NCBI GenBank assembly: GCA_021613335.1
Contig: JAJTWR010000088.1
Span: 62,001 to 126,000, forward strand
Reading direction: 5' to 3'
DNA length: 64,000 nt
Origin: Whitmania pigra
Taxonomy: Eukaryota > Annelida > Clitellata > Hirudinida > Haemopidae
Part shown: positions 47,695-60,200 of the stretch, one piece after another
Layout of the letters: every line of letters starts with the position of its first letter
Numbering within the stretch: the first letter of the stretch is position 1
Notes under the pieces: generated by a model
Databases searched by the model: none
What the model was told of the DNA's origin: nothing
Seen by the model: the letters and a program-made list of their open reading frames with translations, nothing else
Program-made: the position numbers and the translations under genes

Positions 47695-50600
47695 TTAAAA
47701 TTTCATTAAGAAGATCATAATATTCATCATGATATGGCCTAAAATGATTTTCTTTCGTGCCTCTTCCATTGTAGGTGAGTTGCCTCTGTTATCCAACGCT
47801 GTTAAATAATGCAAAATGAATACATTTAATTCACCAAATATTTTTATATAGAGGCAGATTTTTCATCGTATGGCTTCACTAAGTAGTTCGGAACAATTAG
47901 CAATACAGACTTTGAAAAACAAAGAGAAGCAATAAAGTTAACAATTTTCATTAATTTGCATTAATATGCTTTCACGCCTTACATTGGTTATGGCTTAACT
48001 CATATATTCCGAGCGAATGATTGCATTTTCTTGCTGTTTTACTACTGAGCTAATTATAACATTTGCCTAGTTTAGTCTTTTAGAGCTAATTGCATCAACT
48101 ATTGTCAATAACTAATGTCGTACTTTCCGTTCTTATTCCGACATAATTCGGAATATATTAATATATATTAATAATATATTGCAATGGTGAAAAACCTTAA
48201 GTTGCTATGTCAAAAATTATACAAAGCTTTTTTAATGTAATAGTTGTAAACTTTAGAAACGTCTTCTTACAGGAGTTAGAATTATTAGAAGCATGAATTA
48301 ACCATATTAACTTTAAGCACTCATTTTTTTTATATAATAACAAAAGAGTATTTCGACATGCAAGTTGACTCAGAGGGTAGCGTTCCTGAGAACGACGGTA
48401 AGAGACATAGTCGATAAGTGTCGTGTTCGCAACCCAGCTTGCACCGCCAATGGGATGCGGCTCTGTACAAATACTTGAGCGCCACAGACACATAAACCTA
48501 CTATTGTTATTATTATTACTATTATTATTTTATTATTCTTATTACATTAAAAGATGATATACCCTGGTAAATGATGTCAGCATAATGGTCGACTCTAACA
48601 AAAAGGTTGTTTGAACAAATCAAGTTGTTGTCAAATTTCATGAAAGATATGGCAATTCCAACTTGTGTCCATATTCCGTTTTCATCTTTGCACACTAAAG
48701 GACCTCCACTGTCTTCCTGCATGTGGGAACATTTAAACAAATTGCTTTAATTAAAACTCATGTCTTAAAATCAAGCATATTTATTAGTGAAATTATTATG
48801 ATACCATGCAATTATTTATTTCAGTTGACGAAGGCACTGAACCGGCACATATTACATGATATTGATTTAATGAGGCTTCAAAATGAGGAATCTCAGAGCC
48901 CACTTGGCTGGACAGCTCGTTTTTGCATTCCTGAGTTGTCATCAGGTTCATTCTACCTTGCTGTAAGTGCTCTGTCGGAGAATTTTCTGAAATAATTTAA
49001 ACGTTGCAATTTGATTTGATGAACTGCCTGATATCACAAAAAGGGATGCTAAAACATTTCACAAACGTCGGTCAATATGCCCAAAACCAGTCATAATGCA
49101 ATGCTGAAAAGACATCAACTCTGTATCCTCCAATATTCCGCTAGGCAAGCAAATTGGCCTGATAAATTGTGTAAAGACAATTGGCGACTTCAGTTTGATT
49201 AAGGCTACGTCATTTTCTTGATAGAAGGTTTTTGATCCATATTCAGGATGCTTAATAATGAAGGAAGCATACAATTTTTGTTGGTATGGATCGTTAAGCG
49301 TGACTGAACCAACTTTTACGTATACAAAATATTTTACTGCATCCCTGCACAAAATAATGTAATAAGAACGTGTAAAGTCTGGACAATATCGCATCTTAAT
49401 TAATGTTACTGACTGAAGGCAGTGAGCAGCTGTGAGAATCCAACTATCACTAATGATACTTCCTCCACAAATGTGTTGTCCTAAATGAAATATCTGAACA
49501 TGCCATGGCCAAGCTCCTGGTTTTGCGTTTTTTCCGTTGATTATATATCTTCCGTAGTTTTCATATGTAGACTCGCTTGCACGTGTTCCGCAAAGACTTG
49601 ACGAATTGACTTCTGCTTAATAAATGGTCATTAAAAAAAATACTTTAGTTACACATTATATGAGAAGAAATTTGGAACAATATGTTTTAATTGCATAACA
49701 TGGAATATTAAAAGATTATTATTAAAAAACAATAAATTGTTAAAATATTTTAAATCGTGAGCCGTGTAGTTCAGTAGCTTTAAATGAAGAAAAAACATAT
49801 TCTTACATTTCATTATAATATTTATTTTTATTGAACATCAAACTGAAGGGCCCTTTAGACCACTAATACAAATCTGTACAATTTACACGCAAAAAGAACA
49901 ACACAAGCTCCTAATGGCAAGGATAATCAGGTATATTTTAGGAAACTATTAAAGTCAAAGTCGCGTATTAGCACATTAAAACGAGAAATTGTATTTGAGT
50001 GTAAGACTATTATTATCTTTGCGTTAATATGATAATGATAGTAATCGTAATGATAATTTTATCATTAAGGGAGCCATAAATAATGCATGGACCTTTTAAG
50101 GAGACTGATATTGAAATTAAATCAAGTTTAAAAATAAAGCAATTAATATTAAACTAGTTTAAATTTACCTTGTTTTTCGCACTGAATTTTTACGTATGTT
50201 TTGGAAATACAGCTAAATCTGCAAACAATAAACTTTTATAATATAATTACATATAATATTGAAGCGATAAATATTAAAAATTGAACATTAAGTTAAATAA
50301 TATAAAGAAATGAGAATCAATTCAGTTAACTGCAATAATATTATTGATATTTTACGAGACCAAAGAATTACAACTCTTTGCTAAAAGACTGCATGCTTGG
50401 TAAGTGATCCGCTGGATGCATGATTGTCAGGACTTTATCTGGTGCTTCATCTAAGTGAGCATATTCTGTCGTCAAGTAAAGGCTGTTTGTCGATAAAAGA
50501 AGGTGTAGTTGAATTGCTGATGTTAATATTATGGCTTAAGTCGAAATGCATGACTGAATTCTTAGATTTTTTATTTAATTTGTAATAATCAGTGTAAGTG

Positions 50601-53600
50601 TACTTTTTTATGATAATACCAAAAACACTGTCATAATTTGTATACCTTCTGTGTTGTCTACAAACACCATAACTGTAATCTAATTTCCAATTCTTTGAGC
50701 ATACATAATATGAATTTCCTTCGTAAGTAGCCTTCAAGAATACACTACCCATATCCAAATTCACAGAAACTGCATAACAATGGTAAATAATTTGTTTAAA
50801 TTATATTATGTAAAGTAAGGTTTCTCACAGCATCCATGTTCATCAGATAAGTCAGGACAGTCGTATTGCCCGTCACAGCGCTCAGTTTTGGGGATGCAGT
50901 AATTTCTCTTAGCACATTTAAACATATTTCCTGGGCAAATTCCTTATTTAAAAGAAAATCTTTAAACGTCAGGGTTATTATGAAAAAGATTAATAATTAA
51001 ATCGCCAAATAATTTACTGCAAGTAGGAGCTTCGTCTTCTGCATTCGGACAGTCGTCGGTACCGTCACATATCCAGTCTTGATGTATACAATCTCCTCCT
51101 CTACACTTATATTCGTCTGACAGACAGTCTGTATGATTTTTTTGTGTTTCAGTTGTTTCTGAAAAAATGTGTTGAGACTTTGTAAGGTTTGCTCAGGAGT
51201 TAAATTTCTTTAGAAATATTTAAATCTTAAAAATTGGTGGCCATGAGAAATATTCGGTGTTATTATATTCGGTATATTAGCATACTATCATAAAATGCCT
51301 TGTGGGCGTGTAATTTGTTCCTCGCAAATATTAAATCGTCGCTGAATCAATTACAAACTATTGCTTCAACACTTTTGCAACCGTTCTCCGATGAGAAGCC
51401 AAAATATTTCAGTGAATTTATCGAGAGTTGCACATTGAAGAAATAGTGATGGCATAACTAAACAATGGATCTTCATGAAATATGCATAAGTGACCGATGT
51501 CAAAAATACATTAAGTTAGACGACATAAATTAACATCATGTTATAAGGACATAAAAAAAGTCAGCCTTCAAGAATCGGAAACAGAATCAGGGAGAGCCCG
51601 AGAAAAAAAAAACCGATTCCTCAGCGGGTCCGTTAAAAACCGCGAAAAATTCAAGAATTAATTGAAGCCGAGAAAAATTGGTGTAGATTTCTAGACCTAA
51701 ACTTAAATATAATGTAAGATAAATCTCGTACTTTTCGCTTTTGCAAGACGAATTATAAAAATTTTGGCAATGACCAATTAACGATTTCGCTGCCAAATAA
51801 TATTATTTTCTAATACAATTAATTTCTTCTAAGAAATTCAGTTGTATTTAACCTGTTGGATCTTCCTTGGAAAAAATCTCCACCTCGCATAGTATCAGCC
51901 ATTTCTTTTTTTTTAAGCCGTGTTTCTTAATCGTTACGTAAAGACCAAATAAGGGCTTCTTGCATGTTATCAGGGCAAAATTTTCTGAAATGCATCAAAG
52001 TAAGAATATTATCAACTGCGTTCATCTACAAAGTTCTATAAAAATAACTCAAAGTTTAACTTGATTGATGAAGCGATACATCGCACAATTTAAATGTTTA
52101 ACTGGTTATCTCAGCGTACTCTTGCTTAATTTGGAAATAACATCTTATTTGGTTAAGTATAAAAATATAAAGAATATCACAGTGCTTTGGTAAATAAATT
52201 TTTAAAATTAAAAAAGTACAAATTGTTGAAATATATTAAGTCGTACTTTGTAATTCAGTAGTTATATATGAAGCTAAACCACATTCGTACATCTCCTCAT
52301 AACGGTAACCTTTGGAGATATATACGGCTATTTGGCGATAGTCACTTTGCCCTGCAAATTTACGTTAGAAATTAAAAGTTATGCTGTACTGACAAAGAAG
52401 CATGAATTAACTTTGTAATTATTTAGCATAACCTGGGATCCGGGAACTAGTAAGTTTTAGAGTAAGTTTATTAAGCAAGTATTCAGTTAACGGAACTGAA
52501 TAATTGAAGGTAAGAGTTTAAGGAATTGAGGTACTTAGAAGATGCCAATGGATATTTGGGCTTCTAAGTTGTTTGGATTCTCGCTGAGTGTATGGTGAAT
52601 ATCGAGAAACTTTTCTGTAGAAATATTAGATACCACGTGCCAGACAAAGATACCAAATATAATGAATTATAAATTTAATTATTTTAGCAATATAAACTTA
52701 ATTAATTTCTAAGTTTACAACAATATTTTGGGGCTCCGAAGATGGAGGATAGTTCAAATTATAGTTTTGTAAATACCTCACAATGAATCTTATATTGCAT
52801 TCATTATCCCATGGTATCCAATATTCTAACATTCCTATTTTCATAACTAATCATGCAAGCGATTATTACGCAATAGTTGTCACTAGAGTTATTACCAATA
52901 TTACCAATAGGAATCGACCGGGGAGATAAGTTATTTTATTAACTTGGGATTGGTTTAGGTCTAGTGTCTACTTTTCTAATTAAATATTAATTAATTAATT
53001 GCACATTGCAAAGACAAAAATTATTATTTTTTAAACAAAAATATATCCAAAACAATTGCTGCGGTGACCTATTTCAGATCTCGACCAACTAGAATGAGCG
53101 CTTATGAGTTTATTAAAATAATATTTTAACCATTATCATCGTATGCAAAACTTGACCAATTGAAATAATTCAATCTAGCCTGAGATGTTTGGTGTAAAAT
53201 ATACATTAACGTCGGTAATGTAGTAACTTCTATCCAGAATTATAACCAGCCATGCAACTTCTTGGTTGTATACTGTTATTAAAGCACAAGATGTCAGGTT
53301 ATTGTCGACTACCAATGCTGAACGTCTGTCGGACAACAAGCCGCTATGAAAAGTCGGCCTCTTAAAAGCCAGGTTTACTAAAATGTAATATTTTTGAATA
53401 AATTTTATTTAATCACTAATTTAACAGCCATTTATTTTATATTGAATTAATTTTTTATATTACAAAATATAAACCGGTTTTCTTATCAGCATTTATAAAG
53501 ATTTCACAAAGAACTAGCAAGTTCTTCCTTATTCCTCCAATTCTTTTTATAGTAACAAACTGGCCGACTTTAGGTTCAACACAATTTAAATGAATATGGC

Positions 53601-55836
53601 CCGCTAAATGTTAAAATAAGATAATCATTTTAGGTTACAGAATATGCAAATTAGTAATTATTATGATTTATTTGTGACACGTGAATTTCTTTTAGGTGTA
53701 GGTTAACTTCTGAGAAGATGCATCATATTGTTAAAATAGCAGCATTATCAGTTTCGTAAAATATACTTCTTGCAATATTTAACATTAATTATCATTAAAT
53801 CATAATGATTCTCAATTGTTTATTCTAATATTATTTTAACCCACAAACTAACTTTTAATCTTAACAACCTAACTTTTAATCTTAACAACCTAACTGAATC
53901 TACAAAATGTATTTAAAGTGTTTTGAAGTAAAATTATTAAAGAATTAACACAAGGCAAATTGAAAAAAATAAACAAAGATTAAATTTCATCATAAGCATT
54001 CAGCTTTTTTTACAATGAAATTTAAGTATATCAATGTTAACAAACCACGGACATCATCACATTTCCTAAAGCATTTATTTGAGCTCTCTGTTACATTAAA
54101 ATATTCTAAATTCCATATTGGGCAAAAAATGAGCAGACCGTAAATGAACTCACTAGAATGTGGATGAAAGCGACGTTTAATAGAGTTGCACAACTGTTCT
54201 TCAAAATTATGAGAATCCTTTGAAATGTAGACGTTCAAATTGTTCATGAAAACTATGAGAAAAATGAAAATTATGAGAATCCTTTGTAGACGTTCAAATA
54301 GTTTATCTTTATCATATAACAATTTTTTATTGCATTTGCATAAACTGATCAAAATTATATTAATACAATTGTATTCCTGAAAGGACGCATAGCATACCTG
54401 ATTCGACTTAATGACTGTTATAATTATTTACTAACTCTCTATTTATTCAGTTATACTTTACTCAATAGTACATTTATGCATCAATTTACTCTATCATGCA
54501 TGGATACAATGCAGTTTACAAACATGTAAATGGAAATATTAACAAACCTGAGAAATTAATGGCAAAGTTGATGCTCAGGTCAGTAATGTTGTAAAGTCTG
54601 TCGAGTTTTACGCGCCACCATGGATGTTCTGTCGATGATTCTCCTTCTGCAACAGAACATGTTTTCGTGTTGCCATCGATTGCAAGCCTTGACGTGGCAT
54701 TTACAGCAGTTTTACTCTGATATGTCCTAGAATTAACTAGGTTTACTGAAAATTAAAAAGGTCAATCGTATAGTTCTCCGTAGTCCAACGTCATTAAATT
54801 TATTTTATATCTAGTTAAACTAAGAAATATATGTTTAGAAATTTGTCATGCTTTAATAAAAAGTTTAAAATGGTAATCATAAAACTATTTTTAATAATTT
54901 TATTAATTTTAAAAATGGGTAAACATAAATTAACATTTAGTATTGATAATAAGTAGTGATTTGGATGGCATATTAACCCATATATGTCTGGCTTCAGTTT
55001 AACCTATATCCTGTTGGCGTCAGTTTAAACTGACGTTGGTAAAACATTGGATTTCTGGACAATGATTAACTCAATCCATTTTGTTAAATTTTAAGTTTAT
55101 TCGGTAGATACCAATGATGTCTTAAATCACATTTTCGTGAAGTTTAAATTGAAGGCCGCATTGGACCATCCAGAGCACTCAGCAATGCTGTGCTGCACCT
55201 GGATTGCAAGGGTCCTTGCATGCCAGAAATGAAATGTTGGGTTGCATCCAGGTTGTTCCAAAGCATACCGTTATAATTACGTTGAACTGAATTTAGGTGA
55301 CGACATTTGGTGATTTTCTAAACATTTTATAATGTACTAATATATATACTATATATATATATATATTATATATATTATTAATAAAATATTAATTAAAAAA
55401 ACATTACATTTAAACAATAAACATCAAATTTACTTGTTTGTTCGTTAAATTAAGTTTTGTAATTGTCAAATCATAAATAACTGCCGTAGAATTTTTTTAG
55501 AAATTTTTTGTATTGTAGAATGATTTATACCGTAAAAGAAAAACACCCTATCCTTCGCGGTTGGCGTCAGTTTAAACTGCTGGTCACATTTCTGAACACA
55601 CTGGGCAGAGTTTGGCAATTAAATGTTTTAAAATATTTATTACATTGTTTTCATGTCTAGAGCGATGCAATTAATTACATAAAATTATAAAGTTTCGTTT
55701 TCTTTTGCTTAATTAATTTTGAATGTTAAGTTTTTAATGTTTCCTGAAAAAAAAACCAACAACATAGTTCAGACTTACCGCTCACAAATGATGCTTGCCC
55801 AACTGCTAATAAAATAACGCATAGCGCGCCCAACAT
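47695..55836 (-). CDS. Mosaic secreted serine protease: FTP x2, LDLa x2, SRCR-like, S1 protease, hydrophobic tail
   Basis: Sixteen exons: 55779-55836, 54548-54745, 54046-54252, 53180-53377, 52247-52351, 51853-51984, 51018-51158, 50829-50942, 50646-50769, 50375-50482, 50169-50218, 49414-49612, 49067-49344, 48805-48986, 48563-48716, 47695-47798; 2352 nt, 783 aa. Signal peptide MLGALCVILLAVGQA. Residues 20-299: two fucolectin-like FTP domains (PWWRVKLDRLYNITDL; second copy ends CKKPLFGLYVTI, LILCEVEIF). 300-384: two LDLa modules (CDGTDDCPNAEDE, CDGQYDCPDLSDE). 385-478: SRCR-like (WKLDYSYGVCRQ). S1 domain: zymogen site GRY/IING, His542 (TAAHC), Asp590 (ENDVALIKL), Ser701 in CMEDSGGP. The last exon encodes a GNS stretch then a hydrophobic end. 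FTP and LDLa exons are all phase 1-1. Exon 3 is the least certain, and exon 4 needs a GC donor. Role not shown; lectin plus clip-like cascade use is an inference. Confidence 0.85.
48350..48505 (+). repeat. SINE-related copy, diverged
   Basis: Contains GTGTCGTGTTCGCAACCCAG, matching the B-box region of the SINE family seen at 10952-11146, and ends in an (ATT)n run. It lies in the last intron of the minus-strand protease gene. Confidence 0.6.
49838..50010 (-). repeat. Dispersed repeat, probable LINE 3' end
   Basis: Shares a 170-bp layout with 61400-61580, including GG.CC.TTG/AGACCACTAA.ACAA and AAGTC.AAGTC.CGTAT. On the minus strand it resembles the end of an ORF plus 3' UTR of a non-LTR element. 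It lies in the intron between SRCR and protease exons here, but upstream of the LDLa exons in the second copy, so the two insertions are independent. Confidence 0.5.
52352..53179. other. Long intron between FTP exons
   Basis: Two patches have open minus-strand frames (52545-52630, with FLDIHHTLSENPNNLEA; and 52700-52930, with EYWIPWDNECNIRFIV). They could be lost or skipped exons of the FTP array, but splice signals and family motifs are not clear. Confidence 0.3.
54960..55610. repeat. Palindromic GTCAGTTTAAACTGAC repeat pair in intron 1
   Basis: GTTGGCGTCAGTTTAAACTG occurs at about 55013 and again at about 55561 in direct orientation, with TATCC just upstream each time. The first is followed by a palindrome-completing ACG. 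Probably a small non-autonomous element or its ends; superfamily unknown. Confidence 0.5.
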
Positions 55837-56360
55837 TTTTATTTACTAAACTTCATTAACTAAAGCATTAGCAGCAATAACAGACATGATATAATCGATG
55901 TGTTTTTATCATTGACAAATTAGGGTTATTAAGGTCTCTTTTCTGCCAATAAAAGTTGTTTGAAGATAAGGCTAAAAAATCTAAAAGTTCATTTATTATA
56001 AACCTATCAATATTTAATCGGCACACATTAGTTCAGCAATTATTGAAACTTTGTTAATGATAACATTTTAATTGACAATAAGTCAAACATCAAAAACACA
56101 ATATCTCATTCAAAATTTAATTAATTTATTATCTAAAATTCCAAAGGCAGAGGATGAAAGTTGCTAAAAATTATTACCAGGATTGATCTTAATTTATCAG
56201 AGAGATTTCGAGATACCAGAGATAAATAAGATAATTAATTATATAAATAAATTTAAGATATAAACCTCATTTTGAGTGACACGATTGACACAGCTGAGCA
56301 AATGAACATTGTTTTAAAAATACTCAAGCGAATTGTAAAACCTAAATTAATTGAATACTA
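55837..56360. other. Upstream region of the mosaic protease
   Basis: AT-rich; presumably holds its promoter. No other feature found. Confidence 0.35.
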
Positions 56361-56786
56361 AAATACTCATTGTCCTTCCTCGTCGGAATAAACTGCAACT
56401 CACTTCTACAAGGCACTTCCGCCTTCCTTATCCTTTCCCTTCAGCGCAACCAAAACATTCTAGCAAAATTGGTCCTTCTTGATCATAGCTCCGAGTCCCT
56501 GATGCAACTGCACTGGTTGGCTTTACCCGCCGCAACATTTATCAAATATCTTTCATCACGTATCACACTTTAACCAATTCCAATCCATTCTATCTCAACC
56601 ATCTCATTCACCGCCACCAAATCTCTAATTAACTTGGTTCATCATCTGCTATTCATCTTTACCAACTAGTCCAAATATCATCTATTGTCAACCGAAACTT
56701 TTCTCTTGACTTTCCCTCCGGACCAGTCTGACTCATATTTCGGTTGCCACACTCGAGTTCTCCAAGCATCAGCTAAAGACCCATCC

Positions 56787-56790
<4 letters not shown>
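56361..56790 (+). mobile_element. L2-like LINE 3' end relic
   Basis: Plus strand: NILAKLVLLDHSSESLMQLHW (usual DHITP.L..LHWLPV), then in shifted frames the RNFSLDFPSGPV and LPHSSSPSIS segments that match the usual end of L2-type ORF2. It is followed directly by an ATT-rich tail that has expanded into the microsatellite at 56787. Confidence 0.6.
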
Positions 56791-57200
<410 letters not shown>

Positions 57201-57276
57201 ATAAGACTTCAAGACAAAACGAACAACGAACATCATATATTCGAGCACCAAGATCCAAACGACAAATAACAAGCTT

Positions 57277-60200
57277 TCAAAAATAACTAGTTATCTTAAA
57301 GATCACAGTATGCATCATGAAAATTAATGTGCCTGTGATGACTTTCTTTTGCTTTCCTTCCACTGCAGTGGAACTGCTTCCTTTTTCCATCGCTGTTAAA
57401 TATTTAATTATTAAAATGAAGACGTTTAACTGCTTGTCTAATTTCCTATGTATTACTTTTGTATTAGAGTTTGAACAACTAAAGTAATTTTGATTCGTCT
57501 AACCACAGAAAAGTCTTAAAGGTTGATGATTGCTATTATTTTAATAATAATGACAACTGACTCGTTCTAAACGCATTGTTCATATGTTACTATCACGTTA
57601 CAAGCCAATGATCACAGTTTCTAAATAAATAAATACTATGTAAAATAATAGCAAGATAATGATATTTTTTGTACAGTTTGTACAACCATGAAAAAATTCT
57701 ATTGTCAACCACATACCTGTCTCAAACATATTCTTGTATATTACAAATAACTCCATAAGTGGTTCATAATGGTCTTACAATATACATATTTATATCCCGA
57801 AAAGCGCAAAAAGCTAAGAGTTTATTTTATTAGCTGCAAATCTTAGTAAATTACGTCTGCTTTGTGAATTTAAAATGAAATGATGCATTAATAGTAATAA
57901 TAAAGGTCTATATGGGTTGTATCTGATTTGATCCTAACGACAAATAATGCCACTCAATACCTCTGTAAATCTCGTCTAAATAATGGTCGACTCTAAGAAA
58001 GAGGTTGTTTGAGCAAATCACGTTGGTGTCAAACTTTAAAAAAGATTTAGCAATTCCAACTTGTGTCCATATTCCGTTTTCATTTTTGCACACTAAAGCA
58101 CTGCCACTATCTCCCTGCATTAAAACTCATGTTTTGTAATTATTTACAAGTTACTACATTATAAATGTCATTAATTAATTAAAATTAAAATTATCATGAT
58201 ACCCGACAATTATTTATTCCATTTGTTGAAGGAACTGAACCGGCACATATCATTTTGTATTGATTTAGTGAGCCTGTATATAAATTACTGCTTTTAAAGC
58301 CCGCTTGTCTGGAAAGCTCTTTGCCGCAATCGAGATTTGTCATCAGGTTCATTCTACCTTGCTGTAAGTGATCCGGTCGAGAATTTTCTAAAATATTTTA
58401 AATTTTGCAATTTGATTTAGAACTGCTTGATATTACAGTATCAACATCATCTAATACGTTTCACAAACTTCGGTCAATGTGGCCAAAACCAGTCATCACG
58501 CAATGACGAAAAGACATCAACTTTGTATCATCCAAGATTCCTTGAGGCAAGCAAATTGGCCTAATAAATTGTGAATAGATAATTGGCGACTCCAGCTTGA
58601 TTAAGGCTACATCGTTTTCTTGAAAGAAAGATTTTGGTGCATATTCAGGATGGTTAATAATGAAAGAGGCATAAATCTTTTTCTCGTGAGGATCATTAAG
58701 TACAACAGAACCAACTTTTACGAATAAGTATGATATTGCTATATTCCTGCTTAAATTAATGTAAGAATATGTAAAATCTGAGCTTTTTTTAAATTTAATT
58801 GTTGTGGCGGACTAACTGAAGACAATGCGCTGCTGTGAGAATCCACTGTTCACTAATAATACTTCCTCCACAGATGTGTTCTCCGTAGTGGAATATCTGA
58901 ACATGCCATGGCCAAGCTCCTGGTCTTGCGTTTTCTCCACTTATTATATATTTTCCGTAATTGTCAGATGGAAACTCGTTTCCACGTGTACCGCAAATAC
59001 TTGATGTTTCTGTGCAATCAATTGTAACATTTGTGAAAAATAATGAGTATGATTTATCAAGTAATAAAGCAAAAATCACTTTAATTAGACATTTCGGCAC
59101 GACATATTTTTAATTGCATAACACAGAAATTGACTTTTAATATGATGACATTCCCTAAACGTGGTATCACATATGATGCTAAGGTTATTTCATTAACCTT
59201 TTAAAGTTTATTGATATTGATTTTGAACGCATTTCCTTGTAATTGTAATATGTTTAAAAATGTAAGCACATAAAACGTAACTAAACGGTGACAAAGTACT
59301 GGCGATTGAAGGAACAGGCAGAACAACATTATGGTAATGATATTGAATTAAACTAAGTCAGCGGTTCTCAACCTTTCTGACGCCGCGACCCCCCAGGCAG
59401 CACTGCAACCAACAACAAAATTGATTGGACTAATTCACTCAATAAAATTCATTGTCGCTATTATGCCTTTCACGTTTAAATAATAGAAAATTTTGTTTAA
59501 ATAAAACCCGAGACATATTGTAATGTTTCTAATTTATTTTATAATATTATTTATGTTTTTAAACATTGGAACATTTTCAGAGAGGTGGTTGTGCTTGCTA
59601 AATTCAATATGGCAACAACCATCAAACGAGAGATCATCTACTCAGAGATGAACACAACCTTATCATATACATTTCATTTCCACAATGTACAATATCAAAT
59701 CGTCTTGCTCAAAAATGACCTGGGTAAAGGTTATGTGAAAAATGTCTTTTACAAATATTTTTTTAAATATATCTTAAATTCTCAGCGACGTAGGGCGAAC
59801 TCCGGCAAATCGTTAGGCGATTCCCAAGGGGGTCACAACCCACAGGTTGAGTACAGCTGGTCTAAGAGAAGCAAACAAAAATTATGCAGAAATCTCATGG
59901 CCTCTGCTACTATTGATACAAACATAAATAAATTCAAGTCATAAAATGAAATAATTAATAATCATCTAATTTAAATTTACTTTGTTTTTCACATTGAATT
60001 TTAACGTATGATTTGGATTGACAGCTAAATCTGCATAAATCATTATTTAAGCAATAAGGATCAACAGACTAAGATAGACACAAACAATATTAAGTTAAAT
60101 AATAATAATTAATGGAATTTAATTCAGGTTAACATCAGTTACATTACAAAATATTATTCATAGTTTATAATGCAAAAAAAATACAACCCTGGACTGAAAG

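Noticed and set aside
48525..48562. Direct read-through C-terminus of the first protease
   Set aside because: The read-through ends of the two copies are unrelated, while a GT donor and a conserved downstream exon fit both; kept only as an alternative.
52545..52930. Further FTP or CUB exons in the mosaic protease
   Set aside because: Open patches exist but lack convincing motifs and phase-1 splice sites on both sides.
58795..59100. Independent start (MPKCLIKV...) for the second protease
   Set aside because: The hydrophobic N-terminus lies in intron sequence relative to the conserved acceptor at 59009, and upstream LDLa and SRCR exons join in phase.
59585..59944. 119-aa plus-strand ORF
   Set aside because: Lies within a hAT MITE, which explains its better composition.
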